Assembly: GCF_002115805.1 (NCBI RefSeq)
Contig: NZ_JFKC01000009.1
Coordinates: 54,024-118,023, forward strand
DNA: 64,000 nt
Reading direction: 5' to 3'
Source of the DNA: Marivita geojedonensis
GTDB taxonomy: Bacteria > Pseudomonadota > Alphaproteobacteria > Rhodobacterales > Rhodobacteraceae
Translations under genes and position numbers: made by a program
In this document: piece after piece, positions 1 through 10,889 of the stretch
How positions within the stretch are numbered: position 1 is the first letter of the stretch
How the letters are laid out: each line of letters begins with the position of its first letter
Notes under the pieces: model-generated
What the model was told of the DNA's origin: nothing
Databases searched by the model: none
Seen by the model: the letters and a program-made list of their open reading frames with translations, nothing else

Positions 1-31
1 TGATCTCTTCGGTGATGGCTGGCTCTTGCAT
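1..31 (-). CDS. Start of a gene running off the left edge, possibly purL
   Basis: On the minus strand an ATG at 31 opens a frame reading MQEPAITEEI before the window ends. From memory, phosphoribosylformylglycinamidine synthase II (PurL) of Rhodobacterales begins with a very similar peptide, so a partial purL is a reasonable guess. Ten residues cannot prove it. A purine-rich CGGGGAC lies about nine bases upstream and could serve as a weak ribosome binding site. Confidence 0.3.
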   Translation of the reverse strand, partial: MQEPAITEEI

Positions 32-455
32 CCGGATGTCCCCGTGGGTTGCGCAGATGCCGGCGGTTTAGGCGAAACGAGAGGTGGTGAAAAGACCCGG
101 CGGGGTTTTCGCGGGGCCTGTGACCATTCGACGGGGAAGGGGGCACAGGCTCGGCTTGGACTGTGGCCAATTCACCCTCGAAGTATCTGCAAACAGGAGA
201 ACACACAGGAGCGGCTTCTGTCTGGTCGCTTGGCCCATGCGGAAGGTGCTGTTCAAGCGATGTGCTGCGCGCAAAAAAAAGGCCGAGCAAAAGCTCGGCC
301 GAAGTCCAACAGGGAGGTATGAAGATGATGCGCAAATCAGCGTTTCACCTCATATGTGCCAAATATGTCATCGCTCTGTTGCATGGCAACCCCTATAGCC
401 CATTACACACGTCATTCCCGTTATGCGTGAGGCGCATGGGTCACAGTTTCGCGGC
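32..455. other. Intergenic region without a recognisable protein gene
   Basis: This stretch of 424 bases lies between the LysR gene and the left-edge gene. The small open frames in it have no recognisable product and overlap each other. It holds one strong intrinsic terminator facing the minus strand (273-300). Just upstream of it, read on the minus strand, is an unstructured CCTCCC stretch. Together these could be the 3' part of a small RNA or a leader of the left-edge gene. Confidence 0.5.
273..300 (-). terminator. Rho-independent terminator, possibly of a small RNA
   Basis: An eight-base perfect stem (GGCCGAGC, loop AAAA, GCTCGGCC) spans 281-300. It is preceded on the plus strand by eight A residues (273-280), so on the minus strand the hairpin is followed by eight U. 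The nearest minus-strand gene upstream, the LysR gene, ends about 155 bases away, so the terminator may belong to that gene or to a separate short transcript. Confidence 0.75.
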
Positions 456-1361
456 TTATTCGCCTTCCAGTGCCTTGCGAGTCTGCCGATGCGCAAAGAT
501 TTCCTCCTGCACGAAGTCGCGGAAGGCGGCGATGCGCTTGGATTGGCGTAACTCCTCGGGATAGGCGAGAAAAACCGGCACCTCGACCGATTCTACGTCA
601 GGTAGAACGCGGCGTACGCTTGGGAAATCCTCGATGATGTAATCCGGCAGAACGCCGATGCCGAGACCGGACAGAACCGACTGCAGCACCCCGAAGTAAT
701 TGTTCACCGTCAGGGTGGAGCGGATGTCATAGGTCAACAGCTGTTGCACAAGCATCATACCCGCACTCACCTGTGCGGCGCGCGGGTTCTGACAGATCAG
801 GCGGTGTTGGGCGATATCCTCGATCGTTTGCGGCTCGCCGTGTGTGGCAAGGTATTCGGGCGACGCGTAAAGCCGCATGCGGATCGACATGAGGCGCTTG
901 CGGATCAGGTCGGCCTGGCTCGGTTCCTTCATCCGCACGGCCACGTCGGCTTCGCGCATCGGCAGGTCAAGCACGCGCTCTTCAAGCATCAGGTCGATAT
1001 TCAGATCCGGGTATTTCTCATAGAGCTTCGGCAGGCGTGGGGCCAGCCACAGCGATCCGAACCCGATGGTGGTTGTGACGCGCAGTTCACCGAAGACTTC
1101 TTCTTCGCTGTCGCGGATGCGTGCGGTGGCGGCCTCGATCCGCTTGTTCATCGAGCGCGTGGCATCGAACAGCAACTCACCCTGTTCGGTCAGAATCAGT
1201 CCGCGCGCGTGACGGTGGAACAGCACGGTATTGAGCGATTCCTCGAGTGCCCGGATCTGCCGTGATACCGCAGACTGGGACAGGTGCAGCGAGTCTCCTG
1301 CATGGGTCAGGCTGCCCGCATCGGCGACCGCGTGAAATATTCTGAGTTTGTCCCAGTCCAT
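456..1361 (-). CDS. LysR-family transcriptional regulator
   Basis: The 301-residue product has the LysR layout: an N-terminal winged helix-turn-helix (about residues 1-60, with LSQSAVSRQIRALE at the recognition helix) and a C-terminal periplasmic-binding-like effector domain. The ATG at 1361 (MDWDKLRIF) is preferred; the longer frame would start at a TTG. The gene is transcribed away from the indolepyruvate oxidoreductase gene across a 165-base spacer with two inverted repeats, so it probably regulates that gene, itself, or both. The effector is unknown; an aromatic 2-oxo acid would fit the neighbour but is inference. Confidence 0.9.
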   Translation of the reverse strand: MDWDKLRIFHAVADAGSLTHAGDSLHLSQSAVSRQIRALEESLNTVLFHRHARGLILTEQGELLFDATRSMNKRIEAATARIRDSEEEVFGELRVTTTIGFGSLWLAPRLPKLYEKYPDLNIDLMLEERVLDLPMREADVAVRMKEPSQADLIRKRLMSIRMRLYASPEYLATHGEPQTIEDIAQHRLICQNPRAAQVSAGMMLVQQLLTYDIRSTLTVNNYFGVLQSVLSGLGIGVLPDYIIEDFPSVRRVLPDVESVEVPVFLAYPEELRQSKRIAAFRDFVQEEIFAHRQTRKALEGE

Positions 1362-1443
1362 GACATACACTTTCAATCGTTAAAAACGCTTTACATGACA
1401 TAAAGGAATATATGAACGACAACTTCACCTATCACTGAAAATT

Positions 1444-1480
1444 CACAAGAATTTTGTGGTAAGGTCAGCCTTTATGACCT
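1444..1480. promoter_or_regulatory. Two inverted repeats, candidate LysR operator
   Basis: Within the divergent LysR/oxidoreductase spacer are CACAA-N5-TTGTG (1444-1458) and AGGTCA-N7-TGACCT (1462-1480), both with perfect arms. The second ends 46 bases before the oxidoreductase start codon, where a promoter would be expected. Arrangement and position fit LysR-type recognition and activation sites, but the T-N11-A core cannot be assigned with certainty. Confidence 0.45.
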
Positions 1481-1526
1481 AAATTTGTGTTAAACTGGAG
1501 GCACATTTTACGCGGGGAGGCGTTGA

Positions 1527-4500
1527 ATGACCAAAGCCGAGATCACTCTGAATGACCGGTTCGACCTGACGAAATCGCCCGTTTTGCTGAATGGCACACA
1601 GGCGCTGGTGCGCTTGATGCTCATGCAGAAGGCGCGCGACATGGCGGCGGGGCTGAACACGGCGGGTTATGTCACCGGCTATCGCGGATCGCCTCTGGGC
1701 GCGGTCGATATGCAGATGCACCGCGCGGAAAAGTTCCTCAAAGCGGCGGATGTGACCTTCAAGGAAGGTCTGAACGAAGACCTCGCCGTGACAGCACTTT
1801 GGGGCGCGCAGCAGGCCGAACTGCGCGGCGAAGGGCGCTATGACGGTGTCTTTGGTCTTTGGTACGGCAAGGGGCCGGGGGTGGACCGGTCGGGCGATGC
1901 GATGAAGCACGCCAATATGGCAGGCACGTCGCCGCATGGCGGGGTGCTGATGGCGATGGGCGATGACCATACCGGGGAATCCTCGACCGTGCTGCACCAG
2001 TCCGAATGGGCAATGATCGATGCCTATATGCCGGTTGTGTCGCCCGCCGGGGTGCAGGAAATCCTGGATTACGGCCTTTATGGCTTTGCGCTGTCGCGGT
2101 TTTCCGGCCTGTGGGTCGGCCTCAAGACGATGAAGGACACGGTCGAAGTGACCTCTGTGGTCGATGGCCGTCCGGACCGGATGTCTTTTGTGACACCGGA
2201 TTTCGACATGCCCGAAGGCGGGTTGAACATCCGCCTTGTCGATACGCCCCATGCGCAGGAAGCGCGGATGATCGACCACAAACGCTTTGCCGCCGAAGCG
2301 TTTTCCCATGCCAACAAGATGGACAAACGGATCTGGGGCAAGCCGGGGGCCAAGATCGGCTTTGTGGCGGCTGGCAAGAACTGGCTCGACCTCGTGCATG
2401 CGCTGTCGCTGTTGGGCATCGATGCGGATGAGGCCGAGCGGCTGGGCATCACCACCTACAAGGTGGGCCAGACCTGGCCGCTGGACATGCGCGGGTTCCA
2501 CGACTGGGCCGAGGGGCTGGAACTGATCGTGGTGGTCGAGGAAAAGCGCAAGCTGATCGAGGTGCAAATCAAGGAAGCGCTGTTCGACGATAACCGCGTC
2601 CGTGTTTACGGCTGGTACAAGGGCGGTGCGGGTGGCCTGCACCGCGAAGAACTGTTTCCGACACGCGGCGCGCTTGACCCGATCCTGATTGCTGAAAAGC
2701 TTGGGACCATCCTGATCGAAGAAGGGCGCGACACCGACCGTATCCGGGCCGGGATGCAGGCGATTGATGAGGCGCGAAAGGCCGACAACGCGGAAGAGAT
2801 TGCGGCGCGGCTTCCGTATTTCTGTTCCGGCTGTCCGCATAACAGCTCGACCAAGGTGCCCGAGGGCAGCCGCGCCTATGCCGGGATCGGCTGTCACTAC
2901 ATGGTGCAGTGGATGGACCGCGAGACACTGGGCTTTACCCATATGGGGGCCGAGGGTGCGAACTGGATTGGGGAGTCGCTGTTCTCGAAGACGCCGCATG
3001 TGTTCCAGAACATCGGTGATGGCACCTACAACCATTCCGGCGTGCAGGCGATCCGCGCGGCCATCGCGGCGGGGACGACGATCACCTACAAGATCCTCTT
3101 CAACGATGCCGTCGCCATGACCGGCGGTCAGAAAAACGACGGCGGGTTGTCGCCGCAGCAGATCGCGGCAGAACTGACCGCGATGGGAGTGAAACACCTT
3201 GCCGTCGTCTATGACGAGAAAGAGGATGTGGATCTCACCTCTTTCCCGAAAGGCGTTGAATTTGCGGAACGTGCGGATTTGCAGACCGTGCAGGCCAAGC
3301 TGGCGAAAATCGAAGGCGTCAGCGCCATTGTCTACATCCAGACCTGTGCCGCCGAAAAACGCCGCCGCCGCAAGCGGGGCCAGTTTCCCGACCCCGACAA
3401 GCGCGTGTTCATCAACACAGATGTCTGCGAAGGCTGCGGCGACTGCGGCGTGCAGTCGAACTGTGTGTCCATCGTGCCCAAAGAAACCGAACTGGGCCGG
3501 AAGCGGGCGATTGATCAGTCGTCCTGCAACAAGGACTTCTCGTGTCTCAAAGGGTTCTGTCCGTCCTTCGTGACGCTGGAAGGCGCGCAGGTGAAGAAGG
3601 CCGCGACCACATCTCTCGACCTGCCGGACCTGCCTGCGCCCGAGTTGCCCAAGATCGACGGCACTTGGAACGTCGTTGTGACAGGCGTTGGCGGGACCGG
3701 CGTCGTCACCATCGGCGCGGTGCTGGCGCAGGCGGCGCAGATCGACGGCAAGGGGGCCGGCATGATGGAGATGGCTGGCCTCGCCCAGAAGGGCGGTGCG
3801 GTGCATATCCATCTGCGGCTGGCCAACACCCCCGCCGACATCAGCGCCATTCGCGTGGCGACCGGCGAGGCGGATGCGCTCATCGGCGGCGATCTGGTGG
3901 TCAGCGCCGGGGCCAAGACCTTGGGTCTCATGCGCACGGGGCGCACGGGCGGGGTGGTCAACAGCCACGAAATCATAACCGGCGATTTCACCCGGAACAC
4001 CGAGTTTGCCCTGCCGACCGACCGGCTGACCGTGTCGCTTCAGGCGCGGTTGCGGGACGGGCTCGATCTGTTCGATGCCTCCGATCTGGCGAAGGCGACG
4101 CTGGGGGATTCGATCTTTTCCAACATGATGATCCTTGGCGCCGCGTGGCAGCGCGGGCTGGTGCCGCTGACCTATGACGCCATCGTTCAGGCCATCGAGT
4201 TGAACGGTGCGGCGTCCGAGAAAAACATCCGGGCCTTCGAGATCGGCCGCTGGGCGGTACTGCATCCCGAGGACGCAGCGCGGGTGGCCGAACCCAAGGT
4301 GATCCCGCTGCCCAAGACGCTGGACGAGAAGATCGCGTACAGATTTGACCATTTGGTAAAATATCAAAGCACCCGCTATGCCAAACGCTACCGAAAGCTG
4401 GTGGACGGTGTCTCGGAGCCCCGTCTGAAAGAGGCGGTGGCGAAAGGCTATCACAAGCTCTTGGCCTACAAGGACGAATACGAGGTGTCCCGCCTGCATC

Positions 4501-4943
4501 TGGAAACCCGCGCCAAGGCGGAAGAGCAGTTTGGCGGTGACTTCAAGATGACCTTCCACCTTGCCCCGCCGATGCTGTCCAAGACCGGACCGGACGGGCG
4601 TCCGGTGAAAAAGCAGTACGGCGAAGGGATGCTGCGCGGCTTTGGTCTCTTGGCGAAACTCAAGTGGTTAAGGGGAACGATGTTCGACCCGTTTGGCCGT
4701 ACCGACGAACGCCGCATGGAGCGCGCGTTGATCAAGCAGTACGAGGCCGACATGCGCGAATGGCTCCCCAAGGCCAAGCCCGAGATCATGGATGCGCTGG
4801 TGGCCCTGGCCGAACTGCCCCTGCAGATCCGGGGCTTCGGTCCGGTCAAGCACGCCAATGCCGCCAAGGCCGAGAAACGGCGGGAAGAGCTGCTGGCGGT
4901 TCTGCGCTCCGGTGGGGCGGGGTTGAAGCAGGCGGCGGAGTGA
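1527..4943 (+). CDS. Indolepyruvate ferredoxin oxidoreductase, fused single chain
   Basis: This 1138-residue enzyme should oxidatively decarboxylate aryl pyruvates (indolepyruvate, phenylpyruvate) to aryl acetyl-CoA with ferredoxin as acceptor, in aromatic amino acid breakdown. It is the fused alpha-gamma type. The N-terminal half carries the thiamine diphosphate-dependent alpha part (NTAGYVTGYRGSPLG near residue 45; EGANWIGE near 475). Cysteine clusters for iron-sulfur binding follow (CEGCGDCGVQSNC from residue 634 and SCLKGFC near 672). The gamma domain starts near 716 (TGVGGTGVVTIG). GGGGAGG lies eight bases before the ATG. The divergent LysR gene is its likely regulator. Confidence 0.93.
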   Translation: MTKAEITLNDRFDLTKSPVLLNGTQALVRLMLMQKARDMAAGLNTAGYVTGYRGSPLGAVDMQMHRAEKFLKAADVTFKEGLNEDLAVTALWGAQQAELRGEGRYDGVFGLWYGKGPGVDRSGDAMKHANMAGTSPHGGVLMAMGDDHTGESSTVLHQSEWAMIDAYMPVVSPAGVQEILDYGLYGFALSRFSGLWVGLKTMKDTVEVTSVVDGRPDRMSFVTPDFDMPEGGLNIRLVDTPHAQEARMIDHKRFAAEAFSHANKMDKRIWGKPGAKIGFVAAGKNWLDLVHALSLLGIDADEAERLGITTYKVGQTWPLDMRGFHDWAEGLELIVVVEEKRKLIEVQIKEALFDDNRVRVYGWYKGGAGGLHREELFPTRGALDPILIAEKLGTILIEEGRDTDRIRAGMQAIDEARKADNAEEIAARLPYFCSGCPHNSSTKVPEGSRAYAGIGCHYMVQWMDRETLGFTHMGAEGANWIGESLFSKTPHVFQNIGDGTYNHSGVQAIRAAIAAGTTITYKILFNDAVAMTGGQKNDGGLSPQQIAAELTAMGVKHLAVVYDEKEDVDLTSFPKGVEFAERADLQTVQAKLAKIEGVSAIVYIQTCAAEKRRRRKRGQFPDPDKRVFINTDVCEGCGDCGVQSNCVSIVPKETELGRKRAIDQSSCNKDFSCLKGFCPSFVTLEGAQVKKAATTSLDLPDLPAPELPKIDGTWNVVVTGVGGTGVVTIGAVLAQAAQIDGKGAGMMEMAGLAQKGGAVHIHLRLANTPADISAIRVATGEADALIGGDLVVSAGAKTLGLMRTGRTGGVVNSHEIITGDFTRNTEFALPTDRLTVSLQARLRDGLDLFDASDLAKATLGDSIFSNMMILGAAWQRGLVPLTYDAIVQAIELNGAASEKNIRAFEIGRWAVLHPEDAARVAEPKVIPLPKTLDEKIAYRFDHLVKYQSTRYAKRYRKLVDGVSEPRLKEAVAKGYHKLLAYKDEYEVSRLHLETRAKAEEQFGGDFKMTFHLAPPMLSKTGPDGRPVKKQYGEGMLRGFGLLAKLKWLRGTMFDPFGRTDERRMERALIKQYEADMREWLPKAKPEIMDALVALAELPLQIRGFGPVKHANAAKAEKRREELLAVLRSGGAGLKQAAE

Positions 4944-5036
4944 TGCGTCATAAAGCCGTTAAAGAACTGTTACATCTTTGCGGATAATCAGACCCGCGCT
5001 AGCAGAGCGCGAGTTTGATTGACCGGAGACCTATCG

Positions 5037-5915
5037 GTGCCATCCTCCGCCGCCCGTGACATTTCCTACGCCTATTCCGCCCGTTCCAAACCCGGTCGCG
5101 CGATAATCCGTCTTATGGAAAACGCCACGGGGCGTCTTGCTCTGATCAAGCGCGCGGCGGGTTATCAGGACGAGGTGGCCCAAGGTCGGGATTTCTGGGA
5201 GGTCATGGTCGATCGGTACGGTCTCAGCCTCGACGTGGTGGGCGGGTCGCTTGGCAATATCCCCAAGACCGGTCCGTTGATCGTGATCGCCAACCATCCC
5301 TATGGCATCCTCGACGGGTTGATCCTGGGCCATATCCTGTCGGTCACGCGGGGCGATTTCCGAATTCTGGCGCACAAGGTCTTCCGCAAGGCCGAAGACC
5401 TTGACCGCATCATCCTGCCGGTCAATTTCGATGAGACCAAAGAGGCGGTCGCGCAGAACATCGAGACGCGCAAAGTGGCGCTGGATTACCTGCGTGATGG
5501 CGGCTGCGTGGGCGTGTTCCCCGGGGGGACCGTGTCCACCGCCGTCACCCCCTTTGCCACGCCGATGGACCCCGGCTGGCGCGGGTTCACCGCCCGTATG
5601 ATTGCCAAATCCAACGCCGCCGTGGTGCCGATCTATTTCGACGGTCACACCAGCCGTCTGTTCCAGATGGCCAGTCACCTGCACAGCACTCTGCGCATGG
5701 GGCTTCTGATCAAAGAGTTCCGCAAGCGGGTCGACACGCCGGTGCGGATCGTCATCGGTGCGCCGATCCCAGCGCCGGAGATCGACACGCGCAAAAAAGA
5801 CGCGCGAGAGCTGATGGATTTTCTGCGCAAAGCCACGTATGAGCTGTCTCCAACGCCGTACGCGTCTTACGACTACGGCCTTGAGTTTGAAGAGCGGCAC
5901 CGGGTGCGCGGCTGA
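5037..5915 (+). CDS. Lysophospholipid acyltransferase family protein
   Basis: The 292-residue product looks like a PlsC-type acyltransferase that moves an acyl chain to a lysolipid at the membrane. The catalytic motif reads [10 protein letters not shown] (near residue 85). The spacing between His and Asp is one residue longer than in classical NHxxxxD PlsC, as in the NHP-x-G-x-x-D subfamily that includes ornithine-lipid acyltransferases. A second block, FPGGTVST (near 160), matches the substrate-binding FPEGT region. I chose the GTG at 5037 because GGAG lies eight bases upstream; the frame can also open at a TTG at 5019. The exact lipid substrate cannot be read from sequence. murI follows after 32 bases. 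Confidence 0.78.
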   Translation: MPSSAARDISYAYSARSKPGRAIIRLMENATGRLALIKRAAGYQDEVAQGRDFWEVMVDRYGLSLDVVGGSLGNIPKTGPLIVIANHPYGILDGLILGHILSVTRGDFRILAHKVFRKAEDLDRIILPVNFDETKEAVAQNIETRKVALDYLRDGGCVGVFPGGTVSTAVTPFATPMDPGWRGFTARMIAKSNAAVVPIYFDGHTSRLFQMASHLHSTLRMGLLIKEFRKRVDTPVRIVIGAPIPAPEIDTRKKDARELMDFLRKATYELSPTPYASYDYGLEFEERHRVRG

Positions 5916-5947
5916 ACGCCACCCCTTGCCACATGCGCGAGGGCGAT

Positions 5948-6760
5948 ATGGCGGTAGGCGTATTTGACAGCGGTCTGGGTGGGCTGACGGTGCTGGATGC
6001 GGTGTCCAAGCGTCTGCCTGACGTGCCCTTCGTCTATCTGGGTGACAACAAGCACGCGCCTTACGGTGTGCGCGATGCCGACGACGTCTACACTCTGACC
6101 TGCGCCGCAACCGAACGGCTGTGGGAGGCGGGTTGCGATCTGGTGATTCTGGCCTGCAACACCGCCTCTGCGGCGGCACTCCGGCGGATGCAGGAAAACT
6201 GGATCCCGCGCGACAAGCGTGTGCTGGGCGTGTTCGTGCCCCTGATCGAAGCGCTGACCGAACGGCAATGGGGCGACAATTCCCCGCCGCGCGAAGTTGC
6301 GGTTCAACACGTGGCGCTGTTTGCAACCCCGGCCACCGTGCGAAGCCGCGCCTTCCAGCGCGAACTGGCCTTCCGCGCCATCGGTGTCGATGTCGAGGCG
6401 CAGGCCTGTGGCGGTCTGGTGGATGCCATCGAAGAGGGCGACATGATCCTGGCCGAAGCATTGGTGCGGTCCCATGTCGACGCGCTCAAGCGCAAGATGC
6501 CCAACCCGCAGGCGGCCATCCTTGGCTGTACGCATTACCCGCTGATGCAGGAGATCTTTCAGGACGCGCTGGGACCGGAGGTCGCTGTCTACAGCCAGGC
6601 CAATCTGGTGGCCGAGTCGCTGGCCGATTACCTTGAGCGCCATCCGAACATGAAAGGGCCGGGGGAGGACTCGATGTTCCTGACCACGGGCGACCCGAAG
6701 CGCGTGTCGGACCATGCAACGCAGTTCCTGCGACGACGGATCACGTTTGAAGCGGCCTGA
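5948..6760 (+). CDS. murI: Glutamate racemase
   Basis: MurI interconverts L- and D-glutamate and supplies D-glutamate for peptidoglycan. The 270-residue product has the family signature: [13 protein letters not shown] at the N-terminus, the first catalytic cysteine in LACNTASAA (near residue 70), and the second in LGCTHYPLM (near 193). Length is normal. The ATG at 5948 has GAGGGCG just upstream and begins at the conserved glycine-rich motif; an upstream ATG at 5933 has no ribosome binding site. It follows the acyltransferase gene closely and may be co-transcribed with it. Confidence 0.95.
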   Translation: MAVGVFDSGLGGLTVLDAVSKRLPDVPFVYLGDNKHAPYGVRDADDVYTLTCAATERLWEAGCDLVILACNTASAAALRRMQENWIPRDKRVLGVFVPLIEALTERQWGDNSPPREVAVQHVALFATPATVRSRAFQRELAFRAIGVDVEAQACGGLVDAIEEGDMILAEALVRSHVDALKRKMPNPQAAILGCTHYPLMQEIFQDALGPEVAVYSQANLVAESLADYLERHPNMKGPGEDSMFLTTGDPKRVSDHATQFLRRRITFEAA

Positions 6761-6814
6761 CGCTAAGAAGCGGTTGAGCATTCAAACGCTTGTATCTGCA
6801 TTGGGAGCGGTCTT

Positions 6815-7558
6815 TCAATCTTCGGCTCTTTCGCCTACGTCCCCGGTCCACCACGCCCGTTTCTTTCCTCTGTAAAAGGCAATTGTCTGCCCGGGTTCGA
6901 AATCCTTGATTTCATCATATTCATACAGGCGGCTTTTGTGTTCCTGCCCTGATGAATCCATCCAGATCAAACGGCTTTGCCAGTCTTTGACACCGCGCAC
7001 CCAAGTTTTCTGGACTCTGACAACCTTTGCAGTTTCGCGGCGCCCATGATCGCGTGCATGCCGCGCGGCCATCGCCTGGCGCAAGACATAGCCTGAGATG
7101 ATTGTCGTGATAACGGCGAGCAATATCGCGATCCGAAGCGCCTCGGCGGCACTTCTTGCGTAGTCATCATCGCCGATGCGCGTTTTCTGAGGATTGTCTG
7201 GGAGGTATTTTATCTCGAATTCAGAGCCTTCGTCGTAGGCGTAAAAAAGATGCCTTTCCACTCTTCGGTCACTCGAGACCGCCATGCCTTGAACGGTCTC
7301 GTACCGAAGGGAGAAGTTGTATACGGTTTTGGATCCAACGGTGCCGGTGGTCTTTCGTTTCCGGGTTGTGTAGTTGCGGACAAGTTCTGCGGTGGCGACC
7401 TCTCCATGCAGTGCAAATTCCTGTTCGGACTTAGCTTTCTCGTTGAATATGAGTAGCGTCACTATGACAATGGCTGCTCCGAAGAGCGTGAAATACCCGC
7501 CCATATTCCAAAACAACCGCCAAAGTGGGAGTGGTTTTTTGTCTTTCGCGTAGCCCAT
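6815..7558 (-). CDS. DUF3592-like two-helix membrane protein
   Basis: The 247-residue product has a hydrophobic segment near the N-terminus (about residues 16-36) and a second near 130-150 (IAILLAVITTIISGYVL). Between them is a soluble, beta-rich stretch with the layout of DUF3592 proteins (a region beginning GEVATAELV, then FSLRYET and DEGSEFEIKYLPDNP). The C-terminal tail is again soluble. The role of the family is unknown. The start at 7558 (MGYAKDKKPLPLW) puts the first helix at the usual place; the upstream extension has no membrane-protein character. The third-base composition is less GC-rich than in neighbouring genes, which could reflect later acquisition. Confidence 0.6.
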   Translation of the reverse strand: MGYAKDKKPLPLWRLFWNMGGYFTLFGAAIVIVTLLIFNEKAKSEQEFALHGEVATAELVRNYTTRKRKTTGTVGSKTVYNFSLRYETVQGMAVSSDRRVERHLFYAYDEGSEFEIKYLPDNPQKTRIGDDDYARSAAEALRIAILLAVITTIISGYVLRQAMAARHARDHGRRETAKVVRVQKTWVRGVKDWQSRLIWMDSSGQEHKSRLYEYDEIKDFEPGQTIAFYRGKKRAWWTGDVGERAED

Positions 7559-7793
7559 TTCACTACGGAACCAACTTTCCTGTTCGGTTGCAAGTTTTGG
7601 TGTCAACGTCAAACGGTTGCGCGGCGGGTATTTCGGATGTATCCCGCACGCAGAGAAGGAAACGATGATGACGCTGGTTGTATTCCGTCTGGTCCGACGA
7701 TGAACAATCCCGTGGCGCTGCCGGCTGCCACATGAATCGTGTTGCCATGAAGGTAGCAGACGTGTTTCCTCAACTCCCACCTCAGGAATTCTC

Positions 7794-8822
7794 ATGACCC
7801 TTTCGATCGCCATCATCGGTGCCAGCGGCTATACCGGAGCCGAACTTCTGCGCCTCATCGCAACCCATCCCGACATGGAGATTGCCGCGCTGGCGGCGAA
7901 TTCCAAGGCGGGTCAGACGATTGCGCAGGTGTTTCCGTTCCTGCGCCATCTCGATCTGCCGCAACTTGTGACATGGGAAGAAATCGACTTTTCGAGCATC
8001 GACCTGTGCTTCTGTGCCTTGCCGCACAAGACCAGCCAGGAGGTGATCTCGAAACTGCCGACGGACCTCAAGATCGTTGATCTGTCCGCGGATTTCCGGC
8101 TGCGCGATCCGGCAGCGTACGAGACGTGGTACGGAAACCCGCATGCGGCGGTCGAGATGCAGAAAGAGGCTGTCTATGGCCTGACCGAGTTCTACCGCGA
8201 TGCGATCCGCGATGCGCGGCTGGTGGCCGGCACGGGCTGCAATGCGGCAACCGGGCAATACATCCTGCGGCCGCTGATCGCCGAGAAAGTGATCGGGCTC
8301 AAGGACATCATCCTAGACTTGAAATGCGCGGTGTCAGGGGCGGGGCGCTCTCTCAAGGAAAGCCTTCTGCATGCCGAGCTGTCCGAAGGCTACAACGCCT
8401 ATTCCGTTGGGGGCACGCACCGGCATCTGGGGGAATTCGATCAGGAATTCAGCGCCTTGGCGGGCGAAGAGGTGCGCGTCCAGTTCACGCCGCATCTGAT
8501 CCCGGCAAACCGGGGTATTCTCGCCACCTGCTATGTCAGCGGTGATGCGCAGGCGGTGTATGGTGCGCTGGCCAGCGCTTATGCGGATGAGCCGTTCATC
8601 GAAGTATTGCCGTTCGGGGAAACCCCCTCGACCCACCACGTGCGCGGATCGAACTTCTGTCATATCGGTGTGACGGGGGACCGGATCGAGGGTCGGGCCA
8701 TCATTGTCGCGGCGCTCGACAACCTGACGAAAGGCTCCTCGGGGCAGGCGTTGCAGAACGCGAACCTGATGCTGGGTCTGGAGGAAACGGCTGGCCTGAT
8801 GCTGGCCCCGTGTTTCCCCTAG
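7794..8822 (+). CDS. argC: N-acetyl-gamma-glutamyl-phosphate reductase
   Basis: ArgC reduces N-acetyl-glutamyl phosphate to the semialdehyde with NADPH, the third step of arginine synthesis. The 342-residue protein opens with the nucleotide-binding motif [15 protein letters not shown]. It carries the catalytic cysteine at residue 149 in GTGCNAATG and the family block GGTHRHLGE near 205. Its length is that of the full type 1 enzyme. It stands alone; the next gene (ccmE) is 155 bases away beyond a perfect palindrome and a hairpin. Confidence 0.95.
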   Translation: MTLSIAIIGASGYTGAELLRLIATHPDMEIAALAANSKAGQTIAQVFPFLRHLDLPQLVTWEEIDFSSIDLCFCALPHKTSQEVISKLPTDLKIVDLSADFRLRDPAAYETWYGNPHAAVEMQKEAVYGLTEFYRDAIRDARLVAGTGCNAATGQYILRPLIAEKVIGLKDIILDLKCAVSGAGRSLKESLLHAELSEGYNAYSVGGTHRHLGEFDQEFSALAGEEVRVQFTPHLIPANRGILATCYVSGDAQAVYGALASAYADEPFIEVLPFGETPSTHHVRGSNFCHIGVTGDRIEGRAIIVAALDNLTKGSSGQALQNANLMLGLEETAGLMLAPCFP

Positions 8823-8838
8823 AATTTTCTGGGCAGCG

Positions 8839-8866
8839 CCAAGAGTCTTCGTACGAAGACTCTTGG
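8839..8866. repeat. Perfect 28-base palindrome after argC
   Basis: The left arm CCAAGAGTCTTCGT (8839-8852) is followed directly by its exact reverse complement (8853-8866). As RNA it would form a 12-pair stem with a GUAC loop and no U-tract. It starts 17 bases after the argC stop codon and is the one single member of the gene-end palindrome family described in the findings. Confidence 0.85.
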
Positions 8867-8897
8867 TCCCCATGGGGTTAAGAAAAAACCAATTCAG

Positions 8898-8923
8898 ACT
8901 GCGGCAAATTGATCTGCCGCAGT
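8898..8923. repeat. Nine-pair hairpin upstream of ccmE
   Basis: ACTGCGGCA (8898-8906) pairs perfectly with TGCCGCAGT (8915-8923) across an eight-base loop. An AAAAAA run lies upstream, so on the minus strand it resembles a terminator, although no minus-strand gene ends here. It lies 54 bases before the ccmE start. Confidence 0.6.
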
Positions 8924-8977
8924 TTGCGCGCGGCCCATCTGTGTCTATATTGAATTGGGCGCAATCGGGAGGATGCC

Positions 8978-9433
8978 ATGGCTCTGAAATCGCTGAAGAA
9001 ACAACGCCGCATCCAGGTGATCGCGTTGGCGACGGTCGCGTTGATCCTGTCCACGGCGCTGATCGGCTATGGGATGCGCGACGGGATCAACTTCTTCCGC
9101 TCGCCCAGCCAGGTGATGGCAGAGCCGCCGGCACCGAACGAGGTGTTCCGCATTGGCGGGCTGGTCGAAGAGGGCTCCATCGTGCGCGGGCAGGGGTCAA
9201 CCGTGTCCTTCAGCGTGACCGATGGCGGGGCGACTGTCCCCGTGGTCTATTCCGGCGTCCTTCCCGATCTTTTCTCGGAGAACGAGGGTATGGTCGGCAC
9301 CGGTCGCTATGTGAATGGCGTGTTCGAAGCCACTGAAATTCTTGCCAAACATGATGAAGAATACATGCCGGCTGAGGTGGTGGATGCGTTGAAGGAGCAG
9401 GGCGTCTACAAAGAACCCGACGCGGGCAGCTAA
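8978..9433 (+). CDS. ccmE: Cytochrome c maturation haem chaperone CcmE
   Basis: CcmE receives haem covalently from CcmC and passes it to the CcmFH ligase for attachment to apocytochrome c in the periplasm. The 151-residue protein has a basic N-terminus, one membrane anchor (about residues 12-32) and the OB-fold periplasmic domain. The haem-binding histidine is visible as His125 in AKHDEEYMP, with Tyr129 as the usual ligand. GGGAGG precedes the ATG. It stands apart from ccmF and ccmH, which are about 15 kb further on. Confidence 0.95.
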   Translation: MALKSLKKQRRIQVIALATVALILSTALIGYGMRDGINFFRSPSQVMAEPPAPNEVFRIGGLVEEGSIVRGQGSTVSFSVTDGGATVPVVYSGVLPDLFSENEGMVGTGRYVNGVFEATEILAKHDEEYMPAEVVDALKEQGVYKEPDAGS

Positions 9434-9467
9434 GAGACCGCCTGCACGTCTTCTTTTTTCAAATACG

Positions 9468-9494
9468 AAAAAAGCCGGGCGCGCAACGCCCGGC
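9468..9494 (-). terminator. Terminator of eno
   Basis: GCCGGGCG (9474-9481), a five-base loop, and CGCCCGGC (9487-9494) form a perfect eight-pair stem. The A-run before it on the plus strand gives a U-tract on the minus strand. It lies 35 bases beyond the eno stop codon and may also stop ccmE transcripts from the other side. Confidence 0.85.
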
Positions 9495-9528
9495 CTGTCG
9501 GATCTTCCGAAGGAAAATTGGAAGCTGA

Positions 9529-10884
<1,356 letters not shown>

Positions 10885-10889
<5 letters not shown>

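Noticed and set aside
1479..4559. 1026-codon open frame antisense to the indolepyruvate oxidoreductase gene
   Set aside because: It is a mirror of a GC-rich coding frame, its translation is His/Arg/Gly-rich without domain logic, and the plus-strand gene has full motif support.
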